Assembly: GCF_024213665.1 (NCBI RefSeq) | Contig: NZ_JANAVP010000045.1 | Coordinates: 1 to 38,215, forward strand | Source of the DNA: Streptomyces sp. A3M-1-3 | GTDB lineage: Bacteria > Actinomycetota > Actinomycetes > Streptomycetales > Streptomycetaceae | DNA length: 38,215 nucleotides | Direction of reading: 5' to 3' | Part shown: piece by piece, positions 1 to 9,394 of the stretch | Position numbering within the stretch: position 1 is the stretch's first letter | How the letters are laid out: every line of letters begins with the position of its first letter | Position numbers and translations under genes: made by a program | The notes under the pieces: generated by a model | The model's database searches: none | Seen by the model: only the letters and a program-made list of their open reading frames with translations | What the model was told of the DNA's origin: nothing

Positions 1-17
1 CCAATCAGCCGGTCAAG

Positions 18-48
18 CGATCACTCACCGCCTACGATCACTGACCGC
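18..48. repeat. Pair of 14-bp direct repeats
   Basis: CGATCACTCACCGC (18-31) and CGATCACTGACCGC (35-48) differ at one base and are spaced 17 bp apart. They lie beyond the 3' end of the thiolase-like gene at the window edge. They could be a tandem operator or chance. The rest of positions 1-126 is C-rich and shows no gene. Confidence 0.35.
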
Positions 49-126
49 AACGACACCCCTTGGACTCATTCATCTAGCCCCCGACCCCCGGCCCCCGCTC
101 CGCTCGCCCCCGACCCCCGTCCACCG

Positions 127-1314
127 TCACCCCCGCCCCAGTACCACCGTCCCCGACGAGCAGAACCAGCCGCCCGTGCCCGAAGCCACCGCCACTTCCG
201 GCAGCCGGCCGCTGCCGCGACCGCCGCCGCCCGGCTTGCGGACCTGGCCCTCGCCCGCCTCGCCGCGCAGTTGCCGTACCGCCTCCACCAGCAGGAACAG
301 TCCCCGCATGCCGGGGTGGCAGGCCGACAGGCCGCCGCCGTCCGTGTTCACCGGGAGCTCGCCGTCCCGCAGCAGACGGCCCTTCTCCACGAAGGCCCCG
401 CCCTCGCCCTTCTCGCAGAAGCCCAGATCCTCCAGCGTCACCAGCGTCATATAGGTGAACGCGTCGTAGATCTCCGCCACATCCACATCCGAAGGCCGCA
501 CCCCCGCCCGCTCGAACGCCAGCCGTCCCGACACCGCCGCCGGCGAGACCGTGAAGTCCTCCCACTCCGACATGGTCGTGTGGGAGACGGACGTGCCCGC
601 GCCCAGGATCCACACCGGAGCCTTCGCCGTGTCCGCGACGTACTCCTCCGCCGCCAGCAGCACCGCGCAGCCCCCGTCCGACCGGATGCAGCAGTGCAGC
701 TTCGTGAACGGATCCGCGATCATCGGGCCGGAGAGGACGTCGTCGACCGTCACCGGCTCCCGGAACATCGCGTCCGGGTTCGTCGCCGCGTTCGCCCGCG
801 CCTGCACCGCCACCGACGCGAGCTGCTCCAGCGTCGTGCCGTACTCGTGCATGTGGCGGCGTGCCGCCATCGCGTACTTCGCGATCAGCGTGTGCCCGTA
901 CGGGACCTCGAACTGCAGCGGTCCCCGGGCCCCGAAGGACAGGTTCGACGTGCGACGCCGCGCTTTGATGTCGGCGCGGGCCGTCGACCCGTACACCAGC
1001 AGTACGGCGTTGGCGTGCCCCGCCGCGATCGCGTCCGCCGCATGGGCCGCCATCACCTCCCAGGTCGAGCCGCCCACGGCGGTGGAGTCCATCCAGGTGG
1101 GGCGCAACCCCAGATACTCAGCGACCTCGACCGGGGCCAGCGTCCCCAGGCCCGCCGAGGCGAGGCCGTCGACCACCGAGCGGTCCAGGCCCGAATCGGC
1201 GAGCGCGCGGCGGGCGGCCTGCGCGTGCAGGGCGTATGGAGTGGCCTCGTCGACCCGGCCGCAGTCCGAGAGCGATATACCGACAACAGCGACCCTGCGA
1301 TTGGCTGAAGACAT
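127..1314 (-). CDS. Ltp/SCP-x-type thiolase-like protein (395 aa)
   Basis: Member of the thiolase superfamily, lipid-transfer (Ltp/SCP-x) branch, acting on acyl-CoA in the cytosol. The N-terminus VAVVGISLSDCGR, the DVAEIYDAFTYM segment and the C-terminal GGGLSACHPG loop are typical. The usual nucleophile motif (CxSG) is absent: the corresponding stretch reads VGGSTWEV near residue 80, so Claisen thiolysis is doubtful and an aldolase-like role is possible. The HPG of the second thiolase motif is kept. A Gly/Arg-rich insert (about residues 355-369) interrupts the region before the last strand, and the end reads WFCSSGTVVLGRG. The ATG has no convincing Shine-Dalgarno sequence and lies 4 bp from a 15-bp palindrome, so the message may be leaderless. 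It is divergent from the acyl-CoA dehydrogenase and belongs to the inferred regulon. Family assignment is firm; the reaction is inferred. Confidence 0.9.
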   Translation of the reverse strand: MSSANRRVAVVGISLSDCGRVDEATPYALHAQAARRALADSGLDRSVVDGLASAGLGTLAPVEVAEYLGLRPTWMDSTAVGGSTWEVMAAHAADAIAAGHANAVLLVYGSTARADIKARRRTSNLSFGARGPLQFEVPYGHTLIAKYAMAARRHMHEYGTTLEQLASVAVQARANAATNPDAMFREPVTVDDVLSGPMIADPFTKLHCCIRSDGGCAVLLAAEEYVADTAKAPVWILGAGTSVSHTTMSEWEDFTVSPAAVSGRLAFERAGVRPSDVDVAEIYDAFTYMTLVTLEDLGFCEKGEGGAFVEKGRLLRDGELPVNTDGGGLSACHPGMRGLFLLVEAVRQLRGEAGEGQVRKPGGGGRGSGRLPEVAVASGTGGWFCSSGTVVLGRG

Positions 1315-1318
1315 GAAT

Positions 1319-1333
1319 CTGACGGTATATCAG
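1319..1333. promoter_or_regulatory. Regulon palindrome site 1 (probable TetR operator)
   Basis: CTGACGGTATATCAG matches the window-wide consensus CTGACG-NNN-CGTCAG except in part of the right arm. It sits 4 bp upstream of the ATG of the thiolase-like gene on the minus strand, where a bound repressor would cover the transcription start. Confidence 0.7.
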
Positions 1334-1428
1334 ATAAATGCCGCTGCCATCCCCGTCCCGCGGATCTACCTCGGCGTCCCACAAGGAGCTCGTCGCGGCT
1401 CTGTGCATCTCGACGGACCCGTCCTAAC

Positions 1429-1443
1429 ATGACGCCTCGTCAG
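1429..1443. promoter_or_regulatory. Regulon palindrome site 2 (probable TetR operator)
   Basis: ATGACGCCTCGTCAG, with both core half-sites TGACG/CGTCA intact. It ends 3 bp before the Shine-Dalgarno GGGGAGGAG of the acyl-CoA dehydrogenase. With site 1 it brackets the divergent intergenic region. Confidence 0.8.
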
Positions 1444-1462
1444 ATAGGGGAGGAGCCCGCCG

Positions 1463-2701
1463 ATGGACGCCGCCTTCACCGCGGAGCAGGACGAGATCCG
1501 CCGCACCCTGCGAGAACTGCTGGGTAAACGCTGCGGCCCCGACGAGGTCAAGGCCGCGGTCCGGACCGCCGCCGGCTACGACCGGGAGCTCTGGCAGCAG
1601 CTTGCGCAACAGTTGGGGCTGCCCGGGCTGGCGCTCCCCGAGGCGTACGGAGGCGTCGGCTGTGGGTCCGCCGAGCTGGCGCTCGCCTGCGAGGAGACCG
1701 GCCGGGCCCTGCTGCCGTCCCCCCTGCTCGCCACCGCCGTACTCGCCGCGCCGCTGATCAGCGCGCTCGGTACGGAGGCCCAGCGTGCTGACCTGCTGCC
1801 GCGCATCGCCTCGGGCGACCTCACCGCGGCCCTCGCCGTGCCGGGCGGCAGCCTCTCGGCGGCGCTCGCGCTCACGGAGGACAACACCGGCGGTGAGTGG
1901 GCGGGCGGCGGCCGGGCCGGCGGCGTACAGGCGCGCCGCACCGAGAACGGCTGGCGGCTGTACGGGGAGGCCGGGCAGGTCCTCGACGGGCACAGTGCCG
2001 GGGTCCTGGTGGTCGCCGCCCACGCGGGCGGCTTCGCCCGTAGCCGGACGCTGCTCTTCCTAGTCCGCGCCGAGGCCGCGGGCCTCGCCCGTACCCGGCA
2101 GACCTCCCTGGACGAGACCAGGAGCCAGGCGAGGATCGAGCTCCGCGACGCGGAAGCCGAGCTGCTGGGCGCAGAGGAACGGGAGGGCGGGCGCGAGGAC
2201 GAGCGCGAGGGCGGGCGCGAGGGCGGTGGCGCGGCGCAGGACGCCGACGTGCCGGGCGCCCTTGCCGCCGTGGGCCGCACCGTCGCCGCCGTACTGGCCG
2301 CCGAGGCGGTCGGCGCGGCGTCGGCCGCGCTGGAGCGGACGATCGAGTACGTCCAGGCCCGCGAGCAGTTCGGGCGGCCCATCGGGTCCTTCCAGGCGGT
2401 CCAGCACCGGCTCGCCGACCTGTACGTACAGCTGCAGGCCGCGCGCTCGGCCGCGTACTACGCGGCCTGGGACCCGGCGGAGGCCGGCGGCCTCGCCCTG
2501 GCCCAGGCACTTCAGGCGCTGCGCGCCACCGCAGCCGAGGCCATCCAGCTGCACGGCGGCATCGGCTTCACGTGGGAGCACGAAGCGCATCTGTACTTCA
2601 AGCGGGCGGCGGCGGACGAGCTGCTGTTCGGCCCGGTCCACCGGCTGCGGGCGCACGCGGCCCACCAGGCTGGCCTGTTCGCGGGGGCGGTGGTGGTCTG
2701 A
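1463..2701 (+). CDS. Acyl-CoA dehydrogenase, FadE type (412 aa)
   Basis: FAD-dependent alpha,beta-dehydrogenation of an acyl-CoA. The N-terminal helical domain (FTAEQDEIRRTLREL), the middle LALPEAYGG segment and the C-terminal REQFGRPIGSFQAVQHRLAD and HGGIGFTWEHEAHLYFKR blocks are hallmarks; the last is typical of actinobacterial FadE proteins of steroid and branched-acid pathways, some of which work as heterotetramers. ATG 1463 follows GGGGAGGAG by 7 nt. Residues about 237-255 are an Arg/Glu/Gly-rich insertion encoded by short tandem repeats, in the linker before the C-terminal helical domain. The stop overlaps the next start (TGATG), so the pair is translationally coupled. A regulon palindrome lies directly upstream. 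Substrate unknown; a bulky or branched acyl-CoA is an inference from context. Confidence 0.93.
   Translation: MDAAFTAEQDEIRRTLRELLGKRCGPDEVKAAVRTAAGYDRELWQQLAQQLGLPGLALPEAYGGVGCGSAELALACEETGRALLPSPLLATAVLAAPLISALGTEAQRADLLPRIASGDLTAALAVPGGSLSAALALTEDNTGGEWAGGGRAGGVQARRTENGWRLYGEAGQVLDGHSAGVLVVAAHAGGFARSRTLLFLVRAEAAGLARTRQTSLDETRSQARIELRDAEAELLGAEEREGGREDEREGGREGGGAAQDADVPGALAAVGRTVAAVLAAEAVGAASAALERTIEYVQAREQFGRPIGSFQAVQHRLADLYVQLQAARSAAYYAAWDPAEAGGLALAQALQALRATAAEAIQLHGGIGFTWEHEAHLYFKRAAADELLFGPVHRLRAHAAHQAGLFAGAVVV
2181..2226. repeat. Imperfect GC-rich tandem repeat inside acyl-CoA dehydrogenase
   Basis: Repeated GAGGGCGGGCGCGAG-like units encode an EREGGRE/DEREGGRE-type stretch. It looks like in-frame repeat expansion in a surface loop, because the flanking domains are intact. 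Confidence 0.6.
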
Positions 2702-3174
2702 TGCCCCGCGGAATGCGCCTGATCCAGAAGGTCTCCTCGACCCGTACGTTCGCGAAGGTCGCCCCGCACTTCATCCCGGCCATGGACCGCGCGGTCCACC
2801 GGCTCACCCGGGGCAAGGTGATCCTGAGCGCCCAGATGCTGCCCGGCGTGATCCTGACCGCTCGGGGCGCGAAGAGCGGGCAGCCGCGGACCACCCCGCT
2901 GGCCTGCATGCCGGAGGAGGAGTCGGGCAGCTGGATTCTGATCGGGTCCAACTTCGGCCGCCCGGGGCATCCGGCCTGGACGGCGAACCTGCTCAAGAAC
3001 CCGGATGCCGAGGTCAGTTGGAAGGGCCGGCGCATCCCGGTCCGGGCGAGTCTGCTGACCGGCGAGGAGCGGGCGGCCGCCTGGGAGGCGGTGCTGAGGT
3101 TCTGGCCGCCGTACGCGACGTATCAGGCGAGGGTGGAACGCGAGATCCGGCTCTTCCGCCTGCACCGCCGCTGA
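2701..3174 (+). CDS. Deazaflavin (F420)-dependent nitroreductase/quinone reductase family protein (157 aa)
   Basis: Ddn/PNPOx-like split-barrel protein expected to bind F420H2 and reduce quinones or similar acceptors. The motifs are GVILTARGAKSGQPRTTPL (about residues 49-67), the usual cofactor-binding strand pair, and GSNFGRPGHPAWTANLLKNP, the conserved core signature. The ATG overlaps the TGA of the acyl-CoA dehydrogenase by one base, so it is co-translated and probably works in the same pathway, perhaps as electron acceptor or as reductase of an intermediate. The frame is open further upstream, but the overlapping start gives the family's normal length and N-terminus. The exact substrate is not deducible. 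Confidence 0.85.
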   Translation: MPRGMRLIQKVSSTRTFAKVAPHFIPAMDRAVHRLTRGKVILSAQMLPGVILTARGAKSGQPRTTPLACMPEEESGSWILIGSNFGRPGHPAWTANLLKNPDAEVSWKGRRIPVRASLLTGEERAAAWEAVLRFWPPYATYQARVEREIRLFRLHRR

Positions 3175-3333
3175 CCGGGGCAGTCAGGCAGTGCAGGCTC
3201 ACCGGGAACGCGCAGACAGGAAGGTCGGCAGGGAAGGAGGGAAGCAGGCAAGAGGCAGACAGGAGAAAGTAGTAGACAGGAATGCGGGCGCGTGAGGCAG
3301 CCCGGTATCACCAAGTCAGGTTCGATCCGGCGG

Positions 3334-3981
3334 TTACTTCGTCGGCTTCTTGCCGGTGATGCCGAGGTGTACCAACAGCGCCAGGTTCGGCTTGAGTTCG
3401 GCCTGCTTGACGCCCCACGTCTGGAAGCCCTTCTGGTGCGAGGCGACCGCCGCGAGCATCGCGACCAGGGAGCCGGCCATGGCGGCCGGGCTGACGTCCT
3501 TGTCGACCCTGCCCTTGGCCTGGAGGTCCTTGACCGCGTCCGTAAGGGAGTTGTTGACGGAGTTCAGGATCTTCATGCGGATCTTGTAGAACCGCTTGTC
3601 GCCCTCCGCCGCTCCCAGGTCGACGACGCGCAGAATCGCGTCGTTCCTGCGCCAGAAGTCGAGGAATCCCTCGACCAGTTCCTCCGAGGTCTGCCAGCCG
3701 GCCTTGCCGACCCAGGAGCGGCCCGCGACGAGTTCCGTCAACTGGGCTCCTTCCGTGGCCATTCGCTCGGCGATTTCCAGGACGGCGCCCTCGACGTCGG
3801 GGAAGTACTGGTAGAAGGTCGCGGGAGAGGTTCCCGCTTTCCGGGCGACGTCGATGACCTTGACGTCCCGGTACGGCGAGGAGCTGAGCATCTCGCTGAG
3901 GCAGTCGAGCAGCTTCTGCCGCGTCGCCTGGCCGCGTCGTCCGGCCACGCGGCCGTCGACGGTGCGTACTTGTCCTGTCAT
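3334..3981 (-). CDS. TetR-family transcriptional regulator (215 aa)
   Basis: N-terminal TetR helix-turn-helix at about residues 20-65: RQKLLDCLSEML, then VKVIDVARKAGTSPATFYQYF, then VEGAVLEIAERM. The rest is the all-helical ligand-binding and dimerisation domain. It is convergent with operon I and is the only TetR-type regulator in the window, which makes it the best candidate to bind the seven CTGACG-NNN-CGTCAG palindromes; ligands of such regulators are commonly pathway acyl-CoAs. A half-site (CCGTCAG) overlaps its own start but no full palindrome is present, so autoregulation is uncertain. The 159 bp downstream to the F420 gene are purine-rich with recurring GACAGGA words and no gene. Confidence 0.92.
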   Translation of the reverse strand: MTGQVRTVDGRVAGRRGQATRQKLLDCLSEMLSSSPYRDVKVIDVARKAGTSPATFYQYFPDVEGAVLEIAERMATEGAQLTELVAGRSWVGKAGWQTSEELVEGFLDFWRRNDAILRVVDLGAAEGDKRFYKIRMKILNSVNNSLTDAVKDLQAKGRVDKDVSPAAMAGSLVAMLAAVASHQKGFQTWGVKQAELKPNLALLVHLGITGKKPTK

Positions 3982-4107
3982 GCCGTCAGCTTACCGAGGG
4001 GTGATCGGAGCGCGATTCGGCCGACTGCAAATGGGGTTACCCCTCTCGGCGGACGGCCGCCCGCTCGCCTCCGCTCCGCCCCGCCCTGGCCCTTCCCCCG
4101 AATAGTC

Positions 4108-4141
4108 TTATCAACAGCCTGTGGACAACTTCAGTGGACAA
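4108..4141. promoter_or_regulatory. Cluster of three DnaA-box-like 9-mers
   Basis: TTATCAACA (4108-4116, one mismatch to TTATCCACA), TGTGGACAA (4120-4128, reverse complement of the Streptomyces-preferred box TTGTCCACA, exact) and AGTGGACAA (4133-4141, one mismatch) lie within 34 bp. An AT-richer stretch (about 4170-4195) follows. The site is in the 298-bp gap between the divergent TetR and VOC genes. It may be a DnaA-binding regulatory or titration site; a replication origin is unlikely from so few boxes. Confidence 0.5.
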
Positions 4142-4279
4142 CTCAGTAACCGCAAGCCGATCTGCCCCTTTATTGGCCATATGTTCGATTATTTCCCTTC
4201 CCTCGGCACGTAAGTGACCGTTAGCTTGAGTGTGACGGGCACCACAGAGTTCCCGCGCACGGGAAAGGAATCCAGCCCC

Positions 4280-5188
4280 ATGGCTGACTTCGCAGAGGGC
4301 ACACCCTGCTGGGTGGACGCTTCGCTTCCGGATCTTGCGGCGGGCAAGCGCTTCTACGGGGAGCTGTTCGGCTGGACCTTCGACGAGGGCGCGGGCGACG
4401 AGCACGGCTTCTACACGCAGGCGTACAGCGACGGAAAGAACGTCGCCGCGCTCGCCCCGAAGCCGGACGGCCGGATGCCCACCGTCTGGGAGGTGTACTT
4501 CGCCACCCCGGACGCGTTCGCGCTCAGCGCCAGGATCAGGAGCGCGGGCGGCCGGCTGGTCATGGATCCGATGGAGGTCGGTCCGTTCGGCACGATGGCG
4601 CTGGCCGCCGACCCCGAGGGCGCGGTTTTCGGGCTCTGGCAGCCGGGCACCCACCGCGGCTTCGAGAAGTTTCGGGAGCCGAACGCGTACTGCTGGACCG
4701 AGGTGTACACGCGGGACAAGGACCGGGTCGACCCCTTCTACGAGACGGTGTTCGGCTTCGTCGGCCAGGACATCGAGGACGCGGGCGTCGAATTCCGGAC
4801 CTGGTCGCCGCGGGGCTCGAAGCCCGGGCCGGAGACCGCGATCGGCGGCCGCAGCGTCATCACTGATGCGTTCCCGGTCGAGATGCCGGCCCATTTCCTC
4901 GTCTACTTCAATGTCGACGACTGCGACGAGTCGGTGGCCACGGTGCAGCGGCTCGGCGGCCGCGTCACCGCCGGTCCCTTCGATACGCCGTACGGGCGGA
5001 TTACCGTGGTCGCCGACAACCAGGGCGCGGTCTTCGCCCTGCTGGCCGAGCCCGAGCCCGAGCCCGAGGCCGAGCCCGAGCCAGAGCCCGAGGCCGAGGC
5101 CAGGTCCGAGACGAGGTCCGAGGCCAGGCCCGAGGCCAAGCCCCAGGCCAAGCCCGACCGCGACCCCGAGGCCGGGTCCCAGGGCTGA
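4280..5188 (+). CDS. Two-domain VOC (glyoxalase/bleomycin-resistance fold) protein with acidic repeat tail (302 aa)
   Basis: Two tandem VOC modules: residues about 1-120 (GTPCWVDASLPDLAAGKRFY, GELFGWTFDEG, ending in AVFGLWQPG) and about 125-258 (CWTEVYTRDKDRVDPFYETVF, ending in DNQGAVFALL). Proteins of this type are often annotated as 27-kDa antigen/hydroxylase-like; metal use and substrate are unknown. The ATG at 4280 was preferred over an in-frame upstream GTG because the family starts MADF...GTPCWVD and GGAAAGGA precedes it. Residues about 259-302 are a Glu/Pro/Ala then Arg/Lys-rich low-complexity tail encoded by tandem repeats. A paralogue without the tail lies at 16305-17102. Confidence 0.88.
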   Translation: MADFAEGTPCWVDASLPDLAAGKRFYGELFGWTFDEGAGDEHGFYTQAYSDGKNVAALAPKPDGRMPTVWEVYFATPDAFALSARIRSAGGRLVMDPMEVGPFGTMALAADPEGAVFGLWQPGTHRGFEKFREPNAYCWTEVYTRDKDRVDPFYETVFGFVGQDIEDAGVEFRTWSPRGSKPGPETAIGGRSVITDAFPVEMPAHFLVYFNVDDCDESVATVQRLGGRVTAGPFDTPYGRITVVADNQGAVFALLAEPEPEPEAEPEPEPEAEARSETRSEARPEAKPQAKPDRDPEAGSQG

Positions 5189-5240
5189 GCACGAGGCGGG
5201 TCCGGGCTGAGCCCCAAGCCCGAGCCCAAGCCCGACACCG
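5047..5240. repeat. GAGCCC/GAGGCC hexanucleotide-type tandem repeat
   Basis: Short units (GAGCCC, GAGGCC, later AAGCCC) run through the end of the VOC gene and resume past its stop codon at 5186-5188 up to about 5235. The repeat therefore extends across coding and noncoding DNA, as expected for slippage-driven expansion rather than a selected protein tail. Confidence 0.65.
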
Positions 5241-5418
5241 TTCAAGTGTCCGGATCGCGGTGAGACACCCCGATCCGCCCCCGGGTTCGCCTCGGCCGCC
5301 TCCGACAGGAAGAATCAGGGTGCGCACCGCCGGGTGGTGCCCAGTGGTGAGACGCTGCACAGGGCGGTATTTCACGGGCTCCATTCCGATGGGGCCCGTA
5401 CGGGGAGGTGGCAGGCAA

Positions 5419-7890
<2,472 letters not shown>

Positions 7891-7921
7891 CCGTTGCCGT
7901 TCGCCCGTTTCGGTTCGCAGC

Positions 7922-8626
7922 TCACGTCCGTGGCGGTGGTTCGTCCCACCCACGTGTCGTCGCATCGGGCCCGCCGGGGCCGGTCCGCCCCTCGGGCCCG
8001 GTCCGCCCGCCGGGGCCGGTGTGCCCCTCGGGCCCGGTCTGCCCGGTCTGCCCGGAGCGCGGCTGTCGCGGCTGCCACGGCCGTTCGGGCGACGGCCTGT
8101 CCGCCGGCGGATAGGCCCGCGGGCCCTCGCCCGGGGGCCGGTCGGTCGGCTCCTGCGGGGCGTGCGGCCCGTCCACGCGCCCGTGCCGGCGTCTCGGCCT
8201 GCTCCCACGGCCGGACAGCACAACGGCGGCGATGAGCAGCAGCACGCCGCCGCCGATCGCGTTCGCGACGCCGTCGCCCAGGCCCACGCCGCCGCCGTCG
8301 CCGTCGACGCTGAGGCTGCCCGCGGCCTGGCCCTGCCGGATCATCCACAGCACGGTGAAGCCCAGCACCACGACTCCGGCCACGGCCATCAGCACGCGGG
8401 AGCGCAGCACGACGGCGATCAGGGTGAGGAGGGCGGCGAAGGCGAACGGCAGCAGAATCGAGGCCGCCACGGGCGCCTTGCTGTCGGTGATGCCGGTGCC
8501 GCTGACCAGCTCCGCGATGCGGTAGTCGCGTCCGTGACGGCCGTCGTACCAGGCACGGAAGGGGCTCCAGACGGCGGCCGTCGCTCCGACGAGACCGATG
8601 ACGGAGCCGAGAACGTTGCGGATCAT
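7922..8626 (-). CDS. Four-helix membrane protein with collagen-like Gly-X-Y tail (234 aa)
   Basis: ATG 8626 follows GGAGG by 7 nt and gives a hydrophobic start (MIRNVLGSVIGLVG). Four predicted membrane segments are visible: residues about 4-22, 48-72, 77-96 and 118-135. The cytoplasmic-looking C-terminus (about 140-234) begins with a basic patch, is Pro/Arg-rich, and contains a run of Gly-X-Y triplets such as TGPEGHTGPGGRTGPEG, unusual in a small bacterial membrane protein. It is convergent with the kinase gene with 31 bp between stops. The family is not one I can name with confidence; the membrane core resembles small conserved Streptomyces membrane proteins. Function unknown. Confidence 0.75.
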   Translation of the reverse strand: MIRNVLGSVIGLVGATAAVWSPFRAWYDGRHGRDYRIAELVSGTGITDSKAPVAASILLPFAFAALLTLIAVVLRSRVLMAVAGVVVLGFTVLWMIRQGQAAGSLSVDGDGGGVGLGDGVANAIGGGVLLLIAAVVLSGRGSRPRRRHGRVDGPHAPQEPTDRPPGEGPRAYPPADRPSPERPWQPRQPRSGQTGQTGPEGHTGPGGRTGPEGRTGPGGPDATTRGWDEPPPRT

Positions 8627-8853
8627 GCTCGGCCTCCTGCGTCGGCTCTCGGTCCCGACGCTACGCCGCGAGAGGGACCGCCGCCAGGCATCGGTGCGAG
8701 GGAAGGGCGCAGGGACGGGCGCAGGGACGGGTCCAGGGATGGATGCAGGCAAGGGCGCGAGGACCGTGCGAGGACCGCTCTCCGGCGCTGCTAGGGTGAC
8801 GTGCGCTCGTCAATAGCGGGCCATTTTCCAGCGATTTCAACGGGGGTTGAAGC

Positions 8854-9387
8854 GTGAAGCTTCGTCATGTCCGCGCCGTCGCCGTCTTCGGCATCGCCAT
8901 CGTCGCGCTCACCGGAGCCCGCGGCTCCGGCGGTGGCGGCTGTGACAGCTCGAGCAGCGGCAGCAGCGGCGGTTCGAGCAGCGGCAGTAGCAGTAGCAGC
9001 AGTGGCGGCTCCACGAGCGGCGGCGACGACGGCTCGTCGAGCAGCACGTCCGGCGGCCTGACCACCGGCTCGACGACCGGCGGCAGCAACAACAGCGCCG
9101 TCCGCGACATCAAGATCGAGTCCTGCGAGTACGACCCGTCCCGCGGCATCGTGGCGCGGATCAGCGCCACCAACAGCAGCGCGTCGGAGAAGTACACCTA
9201 CAAGTTCAACGTGAAGTTCACCGACCCGAACGGCACCCTGCTGCGCACCAGCAACTCGACGATCCCGTACGTCATGCCGAACACCACCGACACCCTCGAC
9301 GTCGCCGCCTCGTACGTGCCCACGGGCAGTGACACGGGCAGCGGCGGCAAGTGCGAGGTCACCGGCGTGACCCGCACGACGGCCTAG
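8854..9387 (+). CDS. Exported Ser/Gly-rich protein, possible lipoprotein (177 aa)
   Basis: GTG start after GGGGG. Residues 1-24 form a signal peptide (basic n-region, VFGIAIVALTGA core). A Cys follows in GSGGGGCD, so a lipoprotein is possible, but the -3 residue is Gly rather than the Leu/Val of a canonical lipobox. Residues about 30-88 are almost pure Ser/Gly/Thr, a flexible stalk. Residues about 90-177 are a folded beta-rich domain with two Cys (ESCEYD and KCEVTGV) that could pair, resembling FxLYD/DUF4352-like extracellular modules. The 227-bp region upstream contains recurring GCAGGGACGG words. Function unknown; the cell surface is likely. Confidence 0.75.
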   Translation: MKLRHVRAVAVFGIAIVALTGARGSGGGGCDSSSSGSSGGSSSGSSSSSSGGSTSGGDDGSSSSTSGGLTTGSTTGGSNNSAVRDIKIESCEYDPSRGIVARISATNSSASEKYTYKFNVKFTDPNGTLLRTSNSTIPYVMPNTTDTLDVAASYVPTGSDTGSGGKCEVTGVTRTTA

Positions 9388-9394
9388 CGGACGC

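Noticed and set aside
271..1308. Long open frames opposite the thiolase-like gene and many similar long frames elsewhere
   Set aside because: They are Arg/His/Pro-rich readings of the antisense or shifted frames of clear genes, without ribosome sites or family motifs, and are expected in GC-rich DNA.
3970..3990. A possible regulon palindrome at the TetR start
   Set aside because: Only the right half-site CCGTCAG is present; the left arm does not match, so it was not counted among the sites.
4108..4200. Chromosomal or plasmid origin of replication
   Set aside because: Only three DnaA-box-like words and no dnaA, dnaN, rep or par gene nearby; oriC of Streptomyces has many more boxes.
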